NCBI GenBank assembly: GCA_018817005.1
Contig: JAHIUF010000041.1
Span: 1 to 50,278, forward strand
Length of the DNA: 50,278 nt
Direction: 5' to 3'
DNA from: Nanobdellota archaeon
GTDB taxonomy: Archaea > Nanobdellota > Nanobdellia > Woesearchaeales > GCA-2686295
The position numbers and the translations under genes were made by a program. The notes beneath the pieces are model-generated. The model did no database searches and was not told the origin of the DNA. It worked only from the letters and a program-made list of their open reading frames with translations. Shown piece after piece: positions 18,552 to 28,178 of this stretch (the stretch's first letter is position 1; each line of letters starts with the position of its first letter).

Positions 18552-19415
18552 ATGAATGAAGAAACCAATAGAATATGGAAACCAAAAACTGAACTTGGTA
18601 GAAAAGTTTTTGAAAAAGAATTAAAAGATATAGACGAAATTTTAAATAAAGGACAAACAATACTTGAGTCAGAAATAGTTGATAATCTTCTCACTTTAGA
18701 ATCAGACTTATTATTAATAGGTCAATCAAAAGGAAAATTTGGTGGCGGACAAAGAAGAATATTTAGACAAACCCAAAAAAAGACAAGAGAAGGAAATAAA
18801 CCAAAATTTACAACAATGGCTGTTGTCGGAGATAAAAATGGACACTTAGGAATTGGATATGGTAAATCAAAAGAGACTGTTCCAGCCAGAGAAAAAGCAA
18901 AAAGAAAGGCTAAATTAAATATATTCAAAATCAGAAGAGGATGTGGATCTTGGCAATGTAGTTGCAATGAACCTCATTCAATCCCTTTTTCCGTTGAAGG
19001 AAAATGCGGATCAGTAAAAATAAAACTAATTCCTGCACCAAAAGGAAAAGGCTTATGTATTGAAAATGAATGCGCAAAAGTATTATCCTTGGCAGGCATA
19101 AAAGATGTTTGGTCAAAAACAGAAGGGCAAACAAAAAACAAAATAAATCTTATTTTAGCATGTGAATTAGCATTAAAGAAGTTATTAGAAATGAAAATAC
19201 AAACAAAACACTTAGAAGAACTATCAATAATGGATGGTTCTGTGAAAAAAGATGAACCTGAAGTCTTACAAGATATTACAGAAGAAAAATCAGCTGTTAA
19301 TACAACTGATAAAAAAGAAGCAGAAACAAAAAATACTGAATCAAAATCAAAATCAAAAGAAAAAACAAAAGAAAAAACAGATGACAAAAAGTCTAAAAAG
19401 AATAAAAATGACTGA
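18552..19415 (+). CDS. rps5: Ribosomal protein uS5 with charged tail
   Basis: 'FRQTQKKTREGNKPKFTTMAVVGDKNGHLGIGYGKSKETVPAREKAKRKAKLNIFKIRRGCGSWQC'. Confidence 0.96.
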   Translation: MNEETNRIWKPKTELGRKVFEKELKDIDEILNKGQTILESEIVDNLLTLESDLLLIGQSKGKFGGGQRRIFRQTQKKTREGNKPKFTTMAVVGDKNGHLGIGYGKSKETVPAREKAKRKAKLNIFKIRRGCGSWQCSCNEPHSIPFSVEGKCGSVKIKLIPAPKGKGLCIENECAKVLSLAGIKDVWSKTEGQTKNKINLILACELALKKLLEMKIQTKHLEELSIMDGSVKKDEPEVLQDITEEKSAVNTTDKKEAETKNTESKSKSKEKTKEKTDDKKSKKNKND

Positions 19416-19839
19416 AGAAAAAACAGAAAAAACAGTTAAACCAAAACAAGAAAAAAAAGAAAAAGACTTATTAGCAGTTATTCTTATAAGAACAACAATA
19501 GGTTTAACATATGATATGAAAGAAACATTAAATTTTCTTCGTTTAAGAAGAAAATATACTTGTGTTGTGGTTGAAAAAGTACCAGAAAAACTAGGTATGC
19601 TTAATAAAGTTAAAGATTTTGTAACGTATGGAGAAATATCAAAAGAAACATTAAAAGAATTAATAGATAAACGAGGACAAGAAGATCCAAACAATAAAGG
19701 CAAATTAAAATCTCATTTTCATTTACATCCACCAAGAGGTGGTTTTGAAAGAAAAGGAACCAAAAAGCCTTTTACGAAAGGAGGAGTTCTTGGATATAGA
19801 AAAGAAAAAATTAATGATTTACTAAAAAGAATGTTGTGA
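19408..19839 (+). CDS. rpl30: Ribosomal protein uL30
   Basis: 'LAVILIRTTIGLTYDMKETLNFLRLRRKYTCVVV'; start moved to ATG 19408, overlapping the rps5 stop by 8 bp. Confidence 0.93.
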   Translation: MTEEKTEKTVKPKQEKKEKDLLAVILIRTTIGLTYDMKETLNFLRLRRKYTCVVVEKVPEKLGMLNKVKDFVTYGEISKETLKELIDKRGQEDPNNKGKLKSHFHLHPPRGGFERKGTKKPFTKGGVLGYRKEKINDLLKRML

Positions 19840-19844
19840 TTATT

Positions 19845-20354
19845 ATGACAGAAAACAAAAGAAAAAAAAATTCCAGACAAAGAGCCAGCCACACACATGG
19901 TTGGGGAGCTAAAAAAAAACATAGAGGTGCAGGCAATAGAGGCGGAAGAGGAAGAGCAGGATCTGGAAAAAGAGGAGACGCCAAGAAACCAAGTTTCTGG
20001 AAAGAAAAAGATGCTTATGGTAGAGCAAAAGGATTTAAATCAATAAAAAAACACCAGAAAACAATCAATATTTCAGAATTACATAAGTTCAACTCAACAG
20101 AAATAAACCTTAAATCTCAAGGTTACACAAAACTTTTAGCGATGGGAACTGTAGTTGAAAAATTCAATATTTCAGTTGAATACGCATCACAAAAAGCAAT
20201 TGAAAAAATAAAAAAAGCCGGTGGAGAAGTTAAACTCTTGGTTGAAAAGAAAATCAAGAAAACAGCAACTCAAGCAAAGCCTAAAAAGAAAATTGAAGAA
20301 GACAGTGAGGCTGAAGAAGAACCAAAAACAAAAGAGCAGGCACCCGAGAATTAA
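19845..20354 (+). CDS. rpl15: Ribosomal protein uL15 with charged tail
   Basis: 'SRQRASHTHGWGAKKKHRGAGNRGGRGRAGSGKRGDAKK'. Confidence 0.95.
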   Translation: MTENKRKKNSRQRASHTHGWGAKKKHRGAGNRGGRGRAGSGKRGDAKKPSFWKEKDAYGRAKGFKSIKKHQKTINISELHKFNSTEINLKSQGYTKLLAMGTVVEKFNISVEYASQKAIEKIKKAGGEVKLLVEKKIKKTATQAKPKKKIEEDSEAEEEPKTKEQAPEN

Positions 20355-20356
20355 AA

Positions 20357-21724
20357 ATGTCATTCTTAGAAAAGCTTCTGTACAATCTTCCAGAAGTCGC
20401 AGCCCCAAAGCAAAAAAGGCTTGCATTTAAAGAAAAACTAAAATGGACACTTATAACTTTAGTTTTATTCTTCATACTTGGTTTAGTTCCACTATACGGT
20501 CTAGGTGGAAATGCTCTTCAACAATTCGAATTTTTATCAGTAATACTTGGAGCTAGTTTTGGAAGTATAATTAGTCTTGGAATAGGACCTATAGTTACAG
20601 CATCAATAGTTTTACAGCTTTTAAACGGTTCAGGAATAGTTAAGTTTGACTTAACTAGTCATGAAGGAAAACAAAGATTTCAAGGAATACAAAAATTACT
20701 AGCAATAGGATTTGTAATATTAGAAGCAGCGATTTATGTAGGTATGGGTGGTCTTTCTCCGGCTGAAGGAATATCTAAAGGAATACTTATTTTTCAACTA
20801 TTTTTAGGTGGAATTATGATTATGTTTATGGATGAAGTTGTCAGTAAATGGGGTTTTGGCTCAGGAATAAGTCTTTTTATTGCAGCAGGTGTATCACAAA
20901 CAATATTTGTCAGAGCATTAAACTTTCTTCCAAGCCCAAGCAATCCGGAAATTGCAACAGGCGCCATTCCTGCATTTTTTCAATCATTAAGTGCAGGAGA
21001 TCCTTTAACAGCAGGTCTTATGCTTTCAGCAGTTGTCGCTACAATTTTAGTTTTTTTAATTGCAGTATACACTCAAGCTATGAAAGTAGAAATACCTTTA
21101 AGTTTTGGAAGAATAAGAGGACATGGAATTAGATGGCCTTTAAACTTTTTTTATACAAGCAACATACCTGTAATTCTTACAGCAGCTCTTGTGGCGAACG
21201 TCCAATTATTTGCGAGGTTGTTATATAATGTTGGGGTGCCCTTGTTAGGTCGATTTGCAGGGAATACGCCAGTTTCAGGACTTGCAGCTTGGCTTTATAG
21301 TCCAAACATTATTGGACAAGTAATAAGAGGAAATTTAACATTAGTATCATTAGGACAAGCAGGCGTATACTTATTATTTTTTATGGGTGGTTCAGTACTA
21401 TTCAGTTATTTTTGGGTTCAAACAGCAGGTCTTGATTCAAAATCTCAAGCAAAACAAATAATGTCTTCAGGATTACAAATTCCTGGTTTTAGAAAAGACC
21501 AAAGAGTGTTAGAAAGACTTCTTGATAGATATATTGGTCCTTTAACAATTATGGGTGGTCTTGCAGTAGGGCTTCTAGCAGCATTTGCAGACCTTACAGG
21601 CGCAATAGGCAGCGGCACGGGAATACTATTAACAGTAATGATCATATATAAGCTATACGAAGAAATTGCACAGCAACATATGATGGATATGAATCCTGCT
21701 TTAAGAAAATTCATGGGGCGATAA
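20357..21724 (+). CDS. secY: Preprotein translocase subunit SecY
   Basis: 'LGIGPIVTASIVLQLLNGSGIV', 'FGSGISLFIAAGVSQTIF', 'YIGPLTIMGGLAVGLLAAFADLTGAIGSGTGILL'. Confidence 0.97.
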   Translation: MSFLEKLLYNLPEVAAPKQKRLAFKEKLKWTLITLVLFFILGLVPLYGLGGNALQQFEFLSVILGASFGSIISLGIGPIVTASIVLQLLNGSGIVKFDLTSHEGKQRFQGIQKLLAIGFVILEAAIYVGMGGLSPAEGISKGILIFQLFLGGIMIMFMDEVVSKWGFGSGISLFIAAGVSQTIFVRALNFLPSPSNPEIATGAIPAFFQSLSAGDPLTAGLMLSAVVATILVFLIAVYTQAMKVEIPLSFGRIRGHGIRWPLNFFYTSNIPVILTAALVANVQLFARLLYNVGVPLLGRFAGNTPVSGLAAWLYSPNIIGQVIRGNLTLVSLGQAGVYLLFFMGGSVLFSYFWVQTAGLDSKSQAKQIMSSGLQIPGFRKDQRVLERLLDRYIGPLTIMGGLAVGLLAAFADLTGAIGSGTGILLTVMIIYKLYEEIAQQHMMDMNPALRKFMGR

Positions 21725-21726
21725 GT

Positions 21727-22488
21727 ATGTTTGAAAATTTTCTTGATCCAGTTTTTCGTCCTTTACTTAATTTGAGCTTCTTTTGGTCAATATTAATTAT
21801 TTCTTTTATGCTAACATTACTTATCACATTAGTCTATAAATACGCAACAGATCAACATTTAATGAAGAAATTAAAATCTGAAATGAAATCTTTGCAAAAC
21901 GAGTTAAAGAAGTTTAAAAATGATCCTAAAAAAGCAATGGCTCATCAAAAAAAAATAATGGAAAAAAACATGGAATATATGAAACATTCATTTAAGCCAA
22001 CTTTATATACATTTATACCAATCATCATCATTTTTGGTTGGTTAAATGCACATATGGCATATCTTCCAATAGAATCAGGGGTTGAGTTCATGGTTTCTGC
22101 AAGTTTTAAGCCAGGAACTTTTGGCGAAGCTTCACTTGAGGTTTTTCCTGAAGAAAACATCACTCTAATTTCAAATCAAATTCAAGAGATAGAAGATGGA
22201 AAAATTTTTTGGAAATTAATTGGTGATGAAGGTCAATATAGATTGGAATTCACTTTTAATTCTCGTAAATATGAAAAAAAACTGTTGATTACAAATACTC
22301 AGAATTATGAAAAACCAATTGAAATATTAAAGAATTCAGACATTTCTAAACTGGAAATACATAATAGCCCTGTAAAACCTTTAGGAACATTCAAAATATT
22401 TGGTTGGAGTCCTGGTTGGATTGGAACATATATTCTTTTTTCATTGTTATTTAGCACGGTTTTAAGGAAATTACTCAAAATAAGCTAA
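21727..22488 (+). CDS. DUF106 / EMC3-TMCO1 superfamily (archaeal YidC/Oxa1-like) membrane protein
   Basis: N-terminal TM, cytosolic helical hairpin 'KLKSEMKSLQNELKKFKNDPKKAMAHQKKIMEKNMEYM', follows secY. Confidence 0.87.
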   Translation: MFENFLDPVFRPLLNLSFFWSILIISFMLTLLITLVYKYATDQHLMKKLKSEMKSLQNELKKFKNDPKKAMAHQKKIMEKNMEYMKHSFKPTLYTFIPIIIIFGWLNAHMAYLPIESGVEFMVSASFKPGTFGEASLEVFPEENITLISNQIQEIEDGKIFWKLIGDEGQYRLEFTFNSRKYEKKLLITNTQNYEKPIEILKNSDISKLEIHNSPVKPLGTFKIFGWSPGWIGTYILFSLLFSTVLRKLLKIS

Positions 22489-22530
22489 CCCAACATAAGA
22501 TTTATAAATAAATACTTTATTCACAATAAA

Positions 22531-22797
22531 ATGCCAAGAGGAAAAGAAAAATCAAGAACACTAAGAAGAGTTTTTAAAAAACTACCAGGTGAAAGAACAA
22601 CTCTTCATTATGAAAAAAGAAAACCATCAAAGGCAAAATGCAGCGGATGTGATGCTTTATTAAAAGGTGTTCCAAGAGAAAGACCTTATAAGATGCAAAA
22701 CATGCCTAAAACTAAGAAACGTCCAGAAAGACCTTATGGTGGTGTATTGTGCACAAAATGTGCTAGAAAAAAGATAATTTCGCAAACAAGAAACTAA
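22531..22797 (+). CDS. rpl34e: Ribosomal protein eL34
   Basis: 'LPGERTTLHYEKRKPSKAKCSGCDALLKGVPRERPYKMQNMPKTKKRPERPYGGVLC'. Confidence 0.95.
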   Translation: MPRGKEKSRTLRRVFKKLPGERTTLHYEKRKPSKAKCSGCDALLKGVPRERPYKMQNMPKTKKRPERPYGGVLCTKCARKKIISQTRN

Positions 22798-22851
22798 TCT
22801 TAGATGCTTTGGCGACAAATCATCGTTCTTAAAGGATTAGGGAGGGAAAAA

Positions 22852-23328
22852 ATGGTTTTTGAAATAGGAAGATTATGTGTTAAAATTGCTGGAAGAGACG
22901 CAGGTCTAAGATGTGTTGTTATTGAAATATTGGAAGGAAACTTTGTTTTAATAGATGGTCAAACAAGAAGAAAGAAATGTAACCTAAAACATTTAGAACC
23001 GCTTGAAACAGTTTTGAAAATAAAGGCAAAGGCGACACACGCAGATGTTGTATCTGAGTTTAAAAAACTTAAATTAGAAATAAAAGAAACAAAGCCAAAA
23101 AAAGCTTCTGAAAGACCAAAGAAATTTAAGAAGAAAAAAGAACCTAGAAATAAAGAAGCATCAGAAAATACTGCAAAGCCAGAGATAAAAACAGTTGTAA
23201 AGAATATAACTGAAGAGAAAAAAACAGCTTCTAAGGTTAAAACAACCAAAGAATCAACTCCAGAAAAAAAGAAAGTGGTAAAGAAAACAACTGTCAAGAA
23301 AAAAGTCATAACTGAAAAAAAGAAGTGA
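22852..23328 (+). CDS. rpl14e: Ribosomal protein eL14 with Lys/Thr-rich tail
   Basis: 'FEIGRLCVKIAGRDAGLRCVVIEILEGNFVLIDGQTRRKKCNLKHLEPL'; 'ggaggg'-type SD before ATG 22852. Confidence 0.92.
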   Translation: MVFEIGRLCVKIAGRDAGLRCVVIEILEGNFVLIDGQTRRKKCNLKHLEPLETVLKIKAKATHADVVSEFKKLKLEIKETKPKKASERPKKFKKKKEPRNKEASENTAKPEIKTVVKNITEEKKTASKVKTTKESTPEKKKVVKKTTVKKKVITEKKK

Positions 23329-23333
23329 TTTTT

Positions 23334-23960
23334 TTATTCTTGTTTCTTTAATTTTTTTTTTTTCCTTTTAATAATTATTTCCCAATCTTCTTTATCTTCC
23401 ATCATCAGCAAATCTTTATCAAATTCAGAAAATACTAATCCTTGTTCATTTCTTTTTGCAATTATTTTTAATATTTTTTCAACTGCTTCTTTTGGATTTT
23501 TTGCACCTATGATTTTTTCATTTTTTCTTACATCCAAATACTTTCCTGAAATGTCTGCTGCAGTACCTCCGCTTGATGTAAGCGCGACAATAGGTTTTTT
23601 TGATATGTAGCCATAGGTTACTTCATTAAGAGTTCCAGCACCTCCATGAACAACAATTGCGCCATCACAAGAATTAAGATTTATTGCATCTCTGCTCCAA
23701 CCAATACCTGTGGCAATAACAATATCTGAATACTCATTTGATTTATGGATGTTTTCCCAAGGAATGATTGCAACAGTTGTGCCTCCTTTTTTTTTAGCCC
23801 CTTTCATACAAGCTTCCATCACTCCTAGTCCGCCGCCTGAGATAGTTATACAGTTATTTAATGCTATTTCTTCACCAACTTGTTCTGCAAGTTTATAGGC
23901 TTTTTTAGTACATATTGCTCTGCTTGACCCTAAAACCGCTATTTGAAGTTTTCTATTCAT
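23334..23960 (-). CDS. TIGR00725/LOG-like (SLOG superfamily) protein
   Basis: 'ISGGGLGVMEACMKGAKKKGGTTVAIIP', 'VVHGGAGTLNEVTYGYISKKPIVAL'. Confidence 0.85.
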   Translation of the reverse strand: MNRKLQIAVLGSSRAICTKKAYKLAEQVGEEIALNNCITISGGGLGVMEACMKGAKKKGGTTVAIIPWENIHKSNEYSDIVIATGIGWSRDAINLNSCDGAIVVHGGAGTLNEVTYGYISKKPIVALTSSGGTAADISGKYLDVRKNEKIIGAKNPKEAVEKILKIIAKRNEQGLVFSEFDKDLLMMEDKEDWEIIIKRKKKKLKKQE

Positions 23961-23985
23961 TATTTATCACCTAGTCTATTTTTAA

Positions 23986-25647
23986 TTATTTATTATTAAT
24001 TACTTGAATAAGATTAGTTAGATTGAGTTCAAAACAAGAAACAGGCATTTCTATATTAAACTGTTCAAGTACCTCGGGACTAATTTCACCAATATATGCT
24101 ACTGCTTTTTTTCCGACAAAAACTCTTCCAACACGTCCATTTATGAAAGATGGGTGTTTTGTTTCTTCAATAGCACAAGTCATGTCTAAGGCAGAAAATA
24201 ATATGTCAAGAATCTGTTTTATAGTTGTAAAGTTAACATCAGGGCCACATAAAGCAACTCCCAGCCTTGAGTTTTCTTCCACATTAGTTTCTTCTTTTGT
24301 ATTTGGTTTGAATACAGTCCCTATTTCGAATATGTTTTGAGGATATTCTTTGTTTGTATTTCTAGATAATATTTGCATTAAACTTGGAGTAATCCAGCTT
24401 CTTAAAACACTATATTCGCTTGTGCTAGGATTTTCTAACTCTATGACTTCTGATTTAAAACACATTTTTTCATTATGTTCATTAATGCTTGTTAAATGAT
24501 AAGATATTGTTTCTAAGATGCCTGTTCCCACTAGGATGTTTGCAATTTTTCTTTTAAAAACTTCAAATGAGTTTTCTTTTCCAATCGTTGAAACATTTGG
24601 AATTTCAGGTTCAAAATTATCATATCCATATGCAATAGCAATATCTTCTGCAATATCTATTTGATGTAAAATATCAGTTCTATAAGCAGGAACAAGTACT
24701 TTTTTATTTTCATATCCTAAACCCATTTTTTCAAGCAATATTTTTATCTCTTTTTCAGAAAGTTTTAGTCCAATCAATCTATTTACATAGTTAAGGTCTA
24801 GTTTCCATTCGACAGGATTAAGGTTTGGTGTGATTATCTTTTTCTTTTTATATAAAAGTTCCATTTGATAGATTTCTCCACCCATATCTGCAAGTGCAGT
24901 CACAATAATATTTAAACATTGATTTAAAGATTTAAAATCAAAACCGCTACATTCTATAAATACTTCTTTTGTGTTTTCGTTAATCTTTCCGGTTTTATGA
25001 GAATTTATTATTGGTGGCATAGATAGTATTTCATTTTTTGAATCAATAAAAATTGGAAAAACAGCTTTTCCTTCTAAAAGGTGTCCGTAATCTCTACCTG
25101 CAGGGTGTTGACTTAATATTTGAAGACCAGTCATTTCTCTTGGTGATTCTAATGGTTGAAATCTTATTTCATTAGGTTTTTTTGCAGTGTATGTTATGGG
25201 TGTTTTTATTTGTTCTAATGGATAAATACCTATTGCGAGTTTTTTTCTGTTTCGTCCAAGACTAACATGTAATTTTTCTTGTATTTGAATTATCTCACGA
25301 ATTTTTTCATCATTAAAAGTAAGATTTTTTACAATTGCACAAGCAGTATATGGTCTTACTTTTTTTACAGAATCATTAATTATTACTTGATAATCTTTTA
25401 ATGGTTTTTTCACACAATATTTTTTTAATCCAGTTTTTACTCCTATGAAACTTGAAAGAGCTCTTGCAAATCCTTGTTCTGAAAGCATATCTGGTCTGTT
25501 TGGAAAAACTTCAACAACAACCTCGTTGCCTTCTATTTTGTCCAGATCAGTTCCTAGCATGCTAATTCGGTCTTTAAGTAATTCTAAAGATAATTTTTTT
25601 CCAATAAGTTTTTCTAATACTTTTAAATTAAGGTTTACTGTGGGCAT
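23986..25647 (-). CDS. pheT: Phenylalanyl-tRNA synthetase beta subunit
   Basis: 'VEVFPNRPDMLSEQGFARALSSFIG', 'ECSGFDFKSLNQCLNIIVTALADMGG', 'YRTDILHQIDIAEDIAIAYGYDNF'. Confidence 0.96.
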   Translation of the reverse strand: MPTVNLNLKVLEKLIGKKLSLELLKDRISMLGTDLDKIEGNEVVVEVFPNRPDMLSEQGFARALSSFIGVKTGLKKYCVKKPLKDYQVIINDSVKKVRPYTACAIVKNLTFNDEKIREIIQIQEKLHVSLGRNRKKLAIGIYPLEQIKTPITYTAKKPNEIRFQPLESPREMTGLQILSQHPAGRDYGHLLEGKAVFPIFIDSKNEILSMPPIINSHKTGKINENTKEVFIECSGFDFKSLNQCLNIIVTALADMGGEIYQMELLYKKKKIITPNLNPVEWKLDLNYVNRLIGLKLSEKEIKILLEKMGLGYENKKVLVPAYRTDILHQIDIAEDIAIAYGYDNFEPEIPNVSTIGKENSFEVFKRKIANILVGTGILETISYHLTSINEHNEKMCFKSEVIELENPSTSEYSVLRSWITPSLMQILSRNTNKEYPQNIFEIGTVFKPNTKEETNVEENSRLGVALCGPDVNFTTIKQILDILFSALDMTCAIEETKHPSFINGRVGRVFVGKKAVAYIGEISPEVLEQFNIEMPVSCFELNLTNLIQVINNK

Positions 25648-25648
25648 T

Positions 25649-27181
25649 TTATTTTATCCAATCTTTTATTTCTCTTAATTGTTTTAAATCATTTTTGTAA
25701 AGCTCTCTGATATCATTTATTTTGAAAAATTCAAGTATTATTCTGTCAAATCCAGGCCCCCAAGCAAGCACAGGAATATCAATTCCAAGAAGGGGTTTTA
25801 CAACTTCAGGTCTGAATATGCCTGCACCTCCAAGTTCAAACCAGGTTTTATGAATTGGGTGTAATACATCTATTTCAACACTAAACTCAGTATATGGAAA
25901 GTATGCAGGTCTAAATCTTGCTTTTTCATATCCCATTTTTTTAAAAAATGCTTTTAAATAACCTAAGAGATGTCTGAAATTAGCGTTTTTATCTATGACA
26001 ATTCCTTCTGTTTGATTAAATTCGAAAAGGTGAGACCAGTCTAAGGTTTCGTTTCTAAAACATTTTCCTAGAGCAAAGAATTTTTTTGGAATATCCTTTT
26101 TACTTAGTTTTGCAAGAGTCTGAGCTGAAAGACAGGTTGTGTGTGTTCGAAGAACATTTTTTTTTGATGTTTCTTCATCCCACTCATATTGCCATCCTTT
26201 ACTATTCGTAGTCCACCCATTCTCGTGTGTGTTTTTTATTTTGTCAATAAATTCTTTTTTTGGAAGCTTTCCTGTTGCTGGTTTTTTGATAAAAAAAGTA
26301 TCTTGAAGATCTCTTACCGGATGATCTTGTGCTGTGAATAATGCGTCAAAGTTCCAAAAGGAGGTTTGTAGAAGGTTTCCAGTCATTTCTTCAAAGCCCA
26401 TATCAAGCCAGATTCTTCTAGCATAATCAATTGCTTGGTTTACAAAATGTCTTTTTCCCCTAGTTATTTTAGGAACGTTTATACTGACGTCGTAAGCTCT
26501 AAATTCTTTGTTTTTCCAGGATTTATCCTTAAGTATTTTTGGAGTTAAACGTTCAATAACTTCTTTTGTAGAAACACCTTTTTTCTTTACTTCTTCTCCA
26601 AGAATAGTTAGTTTGATTGTTCTTATTTTTTTAACATTTTTTTTTATTATTTCTTTTCTTTTAATTAGGTTTTCAAAAGCGAATATTTCTTCAGGTTTTA
26701 AAGAGTCTAATTCTATTGGAAAATCTTTTTTTAAGAATTGTTCTTCTAGAAATTCTTTTTCTAACAGTTTTTTCCCTTGTTCTGTTAATGTTATTATTAG
26801 TTCTTGTTCTTTAGTTATTGCTATTGCAGCTTTTTTTTTTAAGGAACCAATACAAATATTTATTTCTTCATCTTCAAGTTTTGCTTCTTTTTTTATTTCA
26901 CTAATTTTATTTTTACTTCTTGTTGCTTTTAGAAATCTTTTTTCAGGCAAACCTTCTTTTTTATATTTAACACCATTTTTATCTAATTCAATCAGTTCTT
27001 TTATTTCTTCATCAATTGTTATAATATTCTTATTTCCAAGCCATTGTATGGCTCTTGTGATTTCAACTTCTTTTAAGCCAGTATTTTTTTGTAATTCTGA
27101 GAACAAGATTTCTTTTTTAAGATGTGAAAGTGTTTTTATTTCTAAGGGGTGTAATTTCTTTATGATTGTATTTATGTTCAT
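25649..27181 (-). CDS. pheS: Phenylalanyl-tRNA synthetase alpha subunit
   Basis: 'FTAQDHPVRDLQDTFF', 'LGKCFRNETLDWSHLFEFNQTEG', 'FRPAYFPYTEFSVEI', 'ELGGAGIFRPEV'; N-terminal wHTH repeats. Confidence 0.96.
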   Translation of the reverse strand: MNINTIIKKLHPLEIKTLSHLKKEILFSELQKNTGLKEVEITRAIQWLGNKNIITIDEEIKELIELDKNGVKYKKEGLPEKRFLKATRSKNKISEIKKEAKLEDEEINICIGSLKKKAAIAITKEQELIITLTEQGKKLLEKEFLEEQFLKKDFPIELDSLKPEEIFAFENLIKRKEIIKKNVKKIRTIKLTILGEEVKKKGVSTKEVIERLTPKILKDKSWKNKEFRAYDVSINVPKITRGKRHFVNQAIDYARRIWLDMGFEEMTGNLLQTSFWNFDALFTAQDHPVRDLQDTFFIKKPATGKLPKKEFIDKIKNTHENGWTTNSKGWQYEWDEETSKKNVLRTHTTCLSAQTLAKLSKKDIPKKFFALGKCFRNETLDWSHLFEFNQTEGIVIDKNANFRHLLGYLKAFFKKMGYEKARFRPAYFPYTEFSVEIDVLHPIHKTWFELGGAGIFRPEVVKPLLGIDIPVLAWGPGFDRIILEFFKINDIRELYKNDLKQLREIKDWIK

Positions 27182-27234
27182 ATTTATCTTAAAAAAATAA
27201 TTATAGTATATAAATATTTAGAAAAAAGAAAAAA

Positions 27235-28044
27235 TTAAGCCTTTTTTAAAGGCTTCATTGCTTTCCAAGCAAGTTCAAATAAATCTTCTAAAGCTGATGC
27301 AAAAAATGGTGTGTTTATCCAGATACCTATATCATATGTTGGATGAACTTCTGTATCATCCATAACCATAAACACAACTTCTTTGCCATCTACAACTGTA
27401 AATCTTGCTTTTTTGTCTGTATGTCTAACTTCTGCAAGTCCAGCTAGTGCTTTTGCGGCTTCTTGTGTTTCTTTTGATAGAGGTGCTGCAATTCTTATTG
27501 TTACACCTCTTTTTTTGACTTCTTCAAATACTGCTTTTAAGCCTTCGGCTTTTCTTAACAGTCCTTGAGATGTAGTCATTATGGTTACAGTTTTTTCTGC
27601 ATTCTTTATAGTTAATTCTAAGTGGTTGTAAAGATTATGTCTTCCTCTAAGTGAACCTGAAAGATCTGATGGTTCTATAAGCTCCACACCTTGTGTATGT
27701 AATGAGTTTAATTCACCTAAAACATCAGTAGACTTTAACTTTTCAAGTCTATCAATTCTTTCATTTGCGTCCATTTTGACGTTTTTCTTTACTCTTTCTA
27801 CAACTTCATTTGGTGGAACAGCTATATATTTTATTGGCTTTCCAATTTTCATTATTACAAAACCTTTTTTTTCTAGGCTTTCCAATACATCGTAGCTTCT
27901 GCTCCTCGGGACATTTGCAATATCACTAAGTTCTCCAGCAGTACTTACACCTCTGGATAACAGTGCAGCCCATATCTTTACTTCGTAAAGATTTAACGAA
28001 AAATATCTCCGTAGTTTCGATAGAAACTCTTCTTTTACTATCAT
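27235..28044 (-). CDS. TrmB family transcriptional regulator (paralog 2)
   Basis: wHTH nearly identical to paralog 1: 'LYEVKIWAALLSRGVSTAGELSDIANVPRSRSYDVLESLEKKGFVIMKIGKPIKYIAVPP'. Confidence 0.88.
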   Translation of the reverse strand: MIVKEEFLSKLRRYFSLNLYEVKIWAALLSRGVSTAGELSDIANVPRSRSYDVLESLEKKGFVIMKIGKPIKYIAVPPNEVVERVKKNVKMDANERIDRLEKLKSTDVLGELNSLHTQGVELIEPSDLSGSLRGRHNLYNHLELTIKNAEKTVTIMTTSQGLLRKAEGLKAVFEEVKKRGVTIRIAAPLSKETQEAAKALAGLAEVRHTDKKARFTVVDGKEVVFMVMDDTEVHPTYDIGIWINTPFFASALEDLFELAWKAMKPLKKA

Positions 28045-28178
28045 TTTTCTAACCCCTCCAAAAGTAGGATTAATCACCCCTTTTTAATTTCAAAAACGCA
28101 TAACTACTATTTATATGTTACTATTTTTTACGCTTTTCTAATAGTCAAAACAAGCATATTTATAAACTTTACTGTTAA

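Noticed and set aside
18974-19387. 137-aa - strand ORF, Ser/Phe/Val-rich
   Set aside because: Antisense of the Lys/Glu/Ser low-complexity tail of uS5
19252-19407. N-terminal extension of the uL30 ORF (KKKQKQKILNQNQNQ...)
   Set aside because: Out-of-frame reading of the uS5 tail; ATG at 19408 gives a sensible uL30 N-terminus
20848-21132. 94-aa + strand ORF inside secY
   Set aside because: Alternate frame of a confident secY gene, Cys/Ser/Asn-rich artefact
26508-27200. 230-aa + strand ORF
   Set aside because: Antisense to a confident pheS; Phe/Ser/Ile-rich translation is the mirror of Lys/Glu-rich coding sequence
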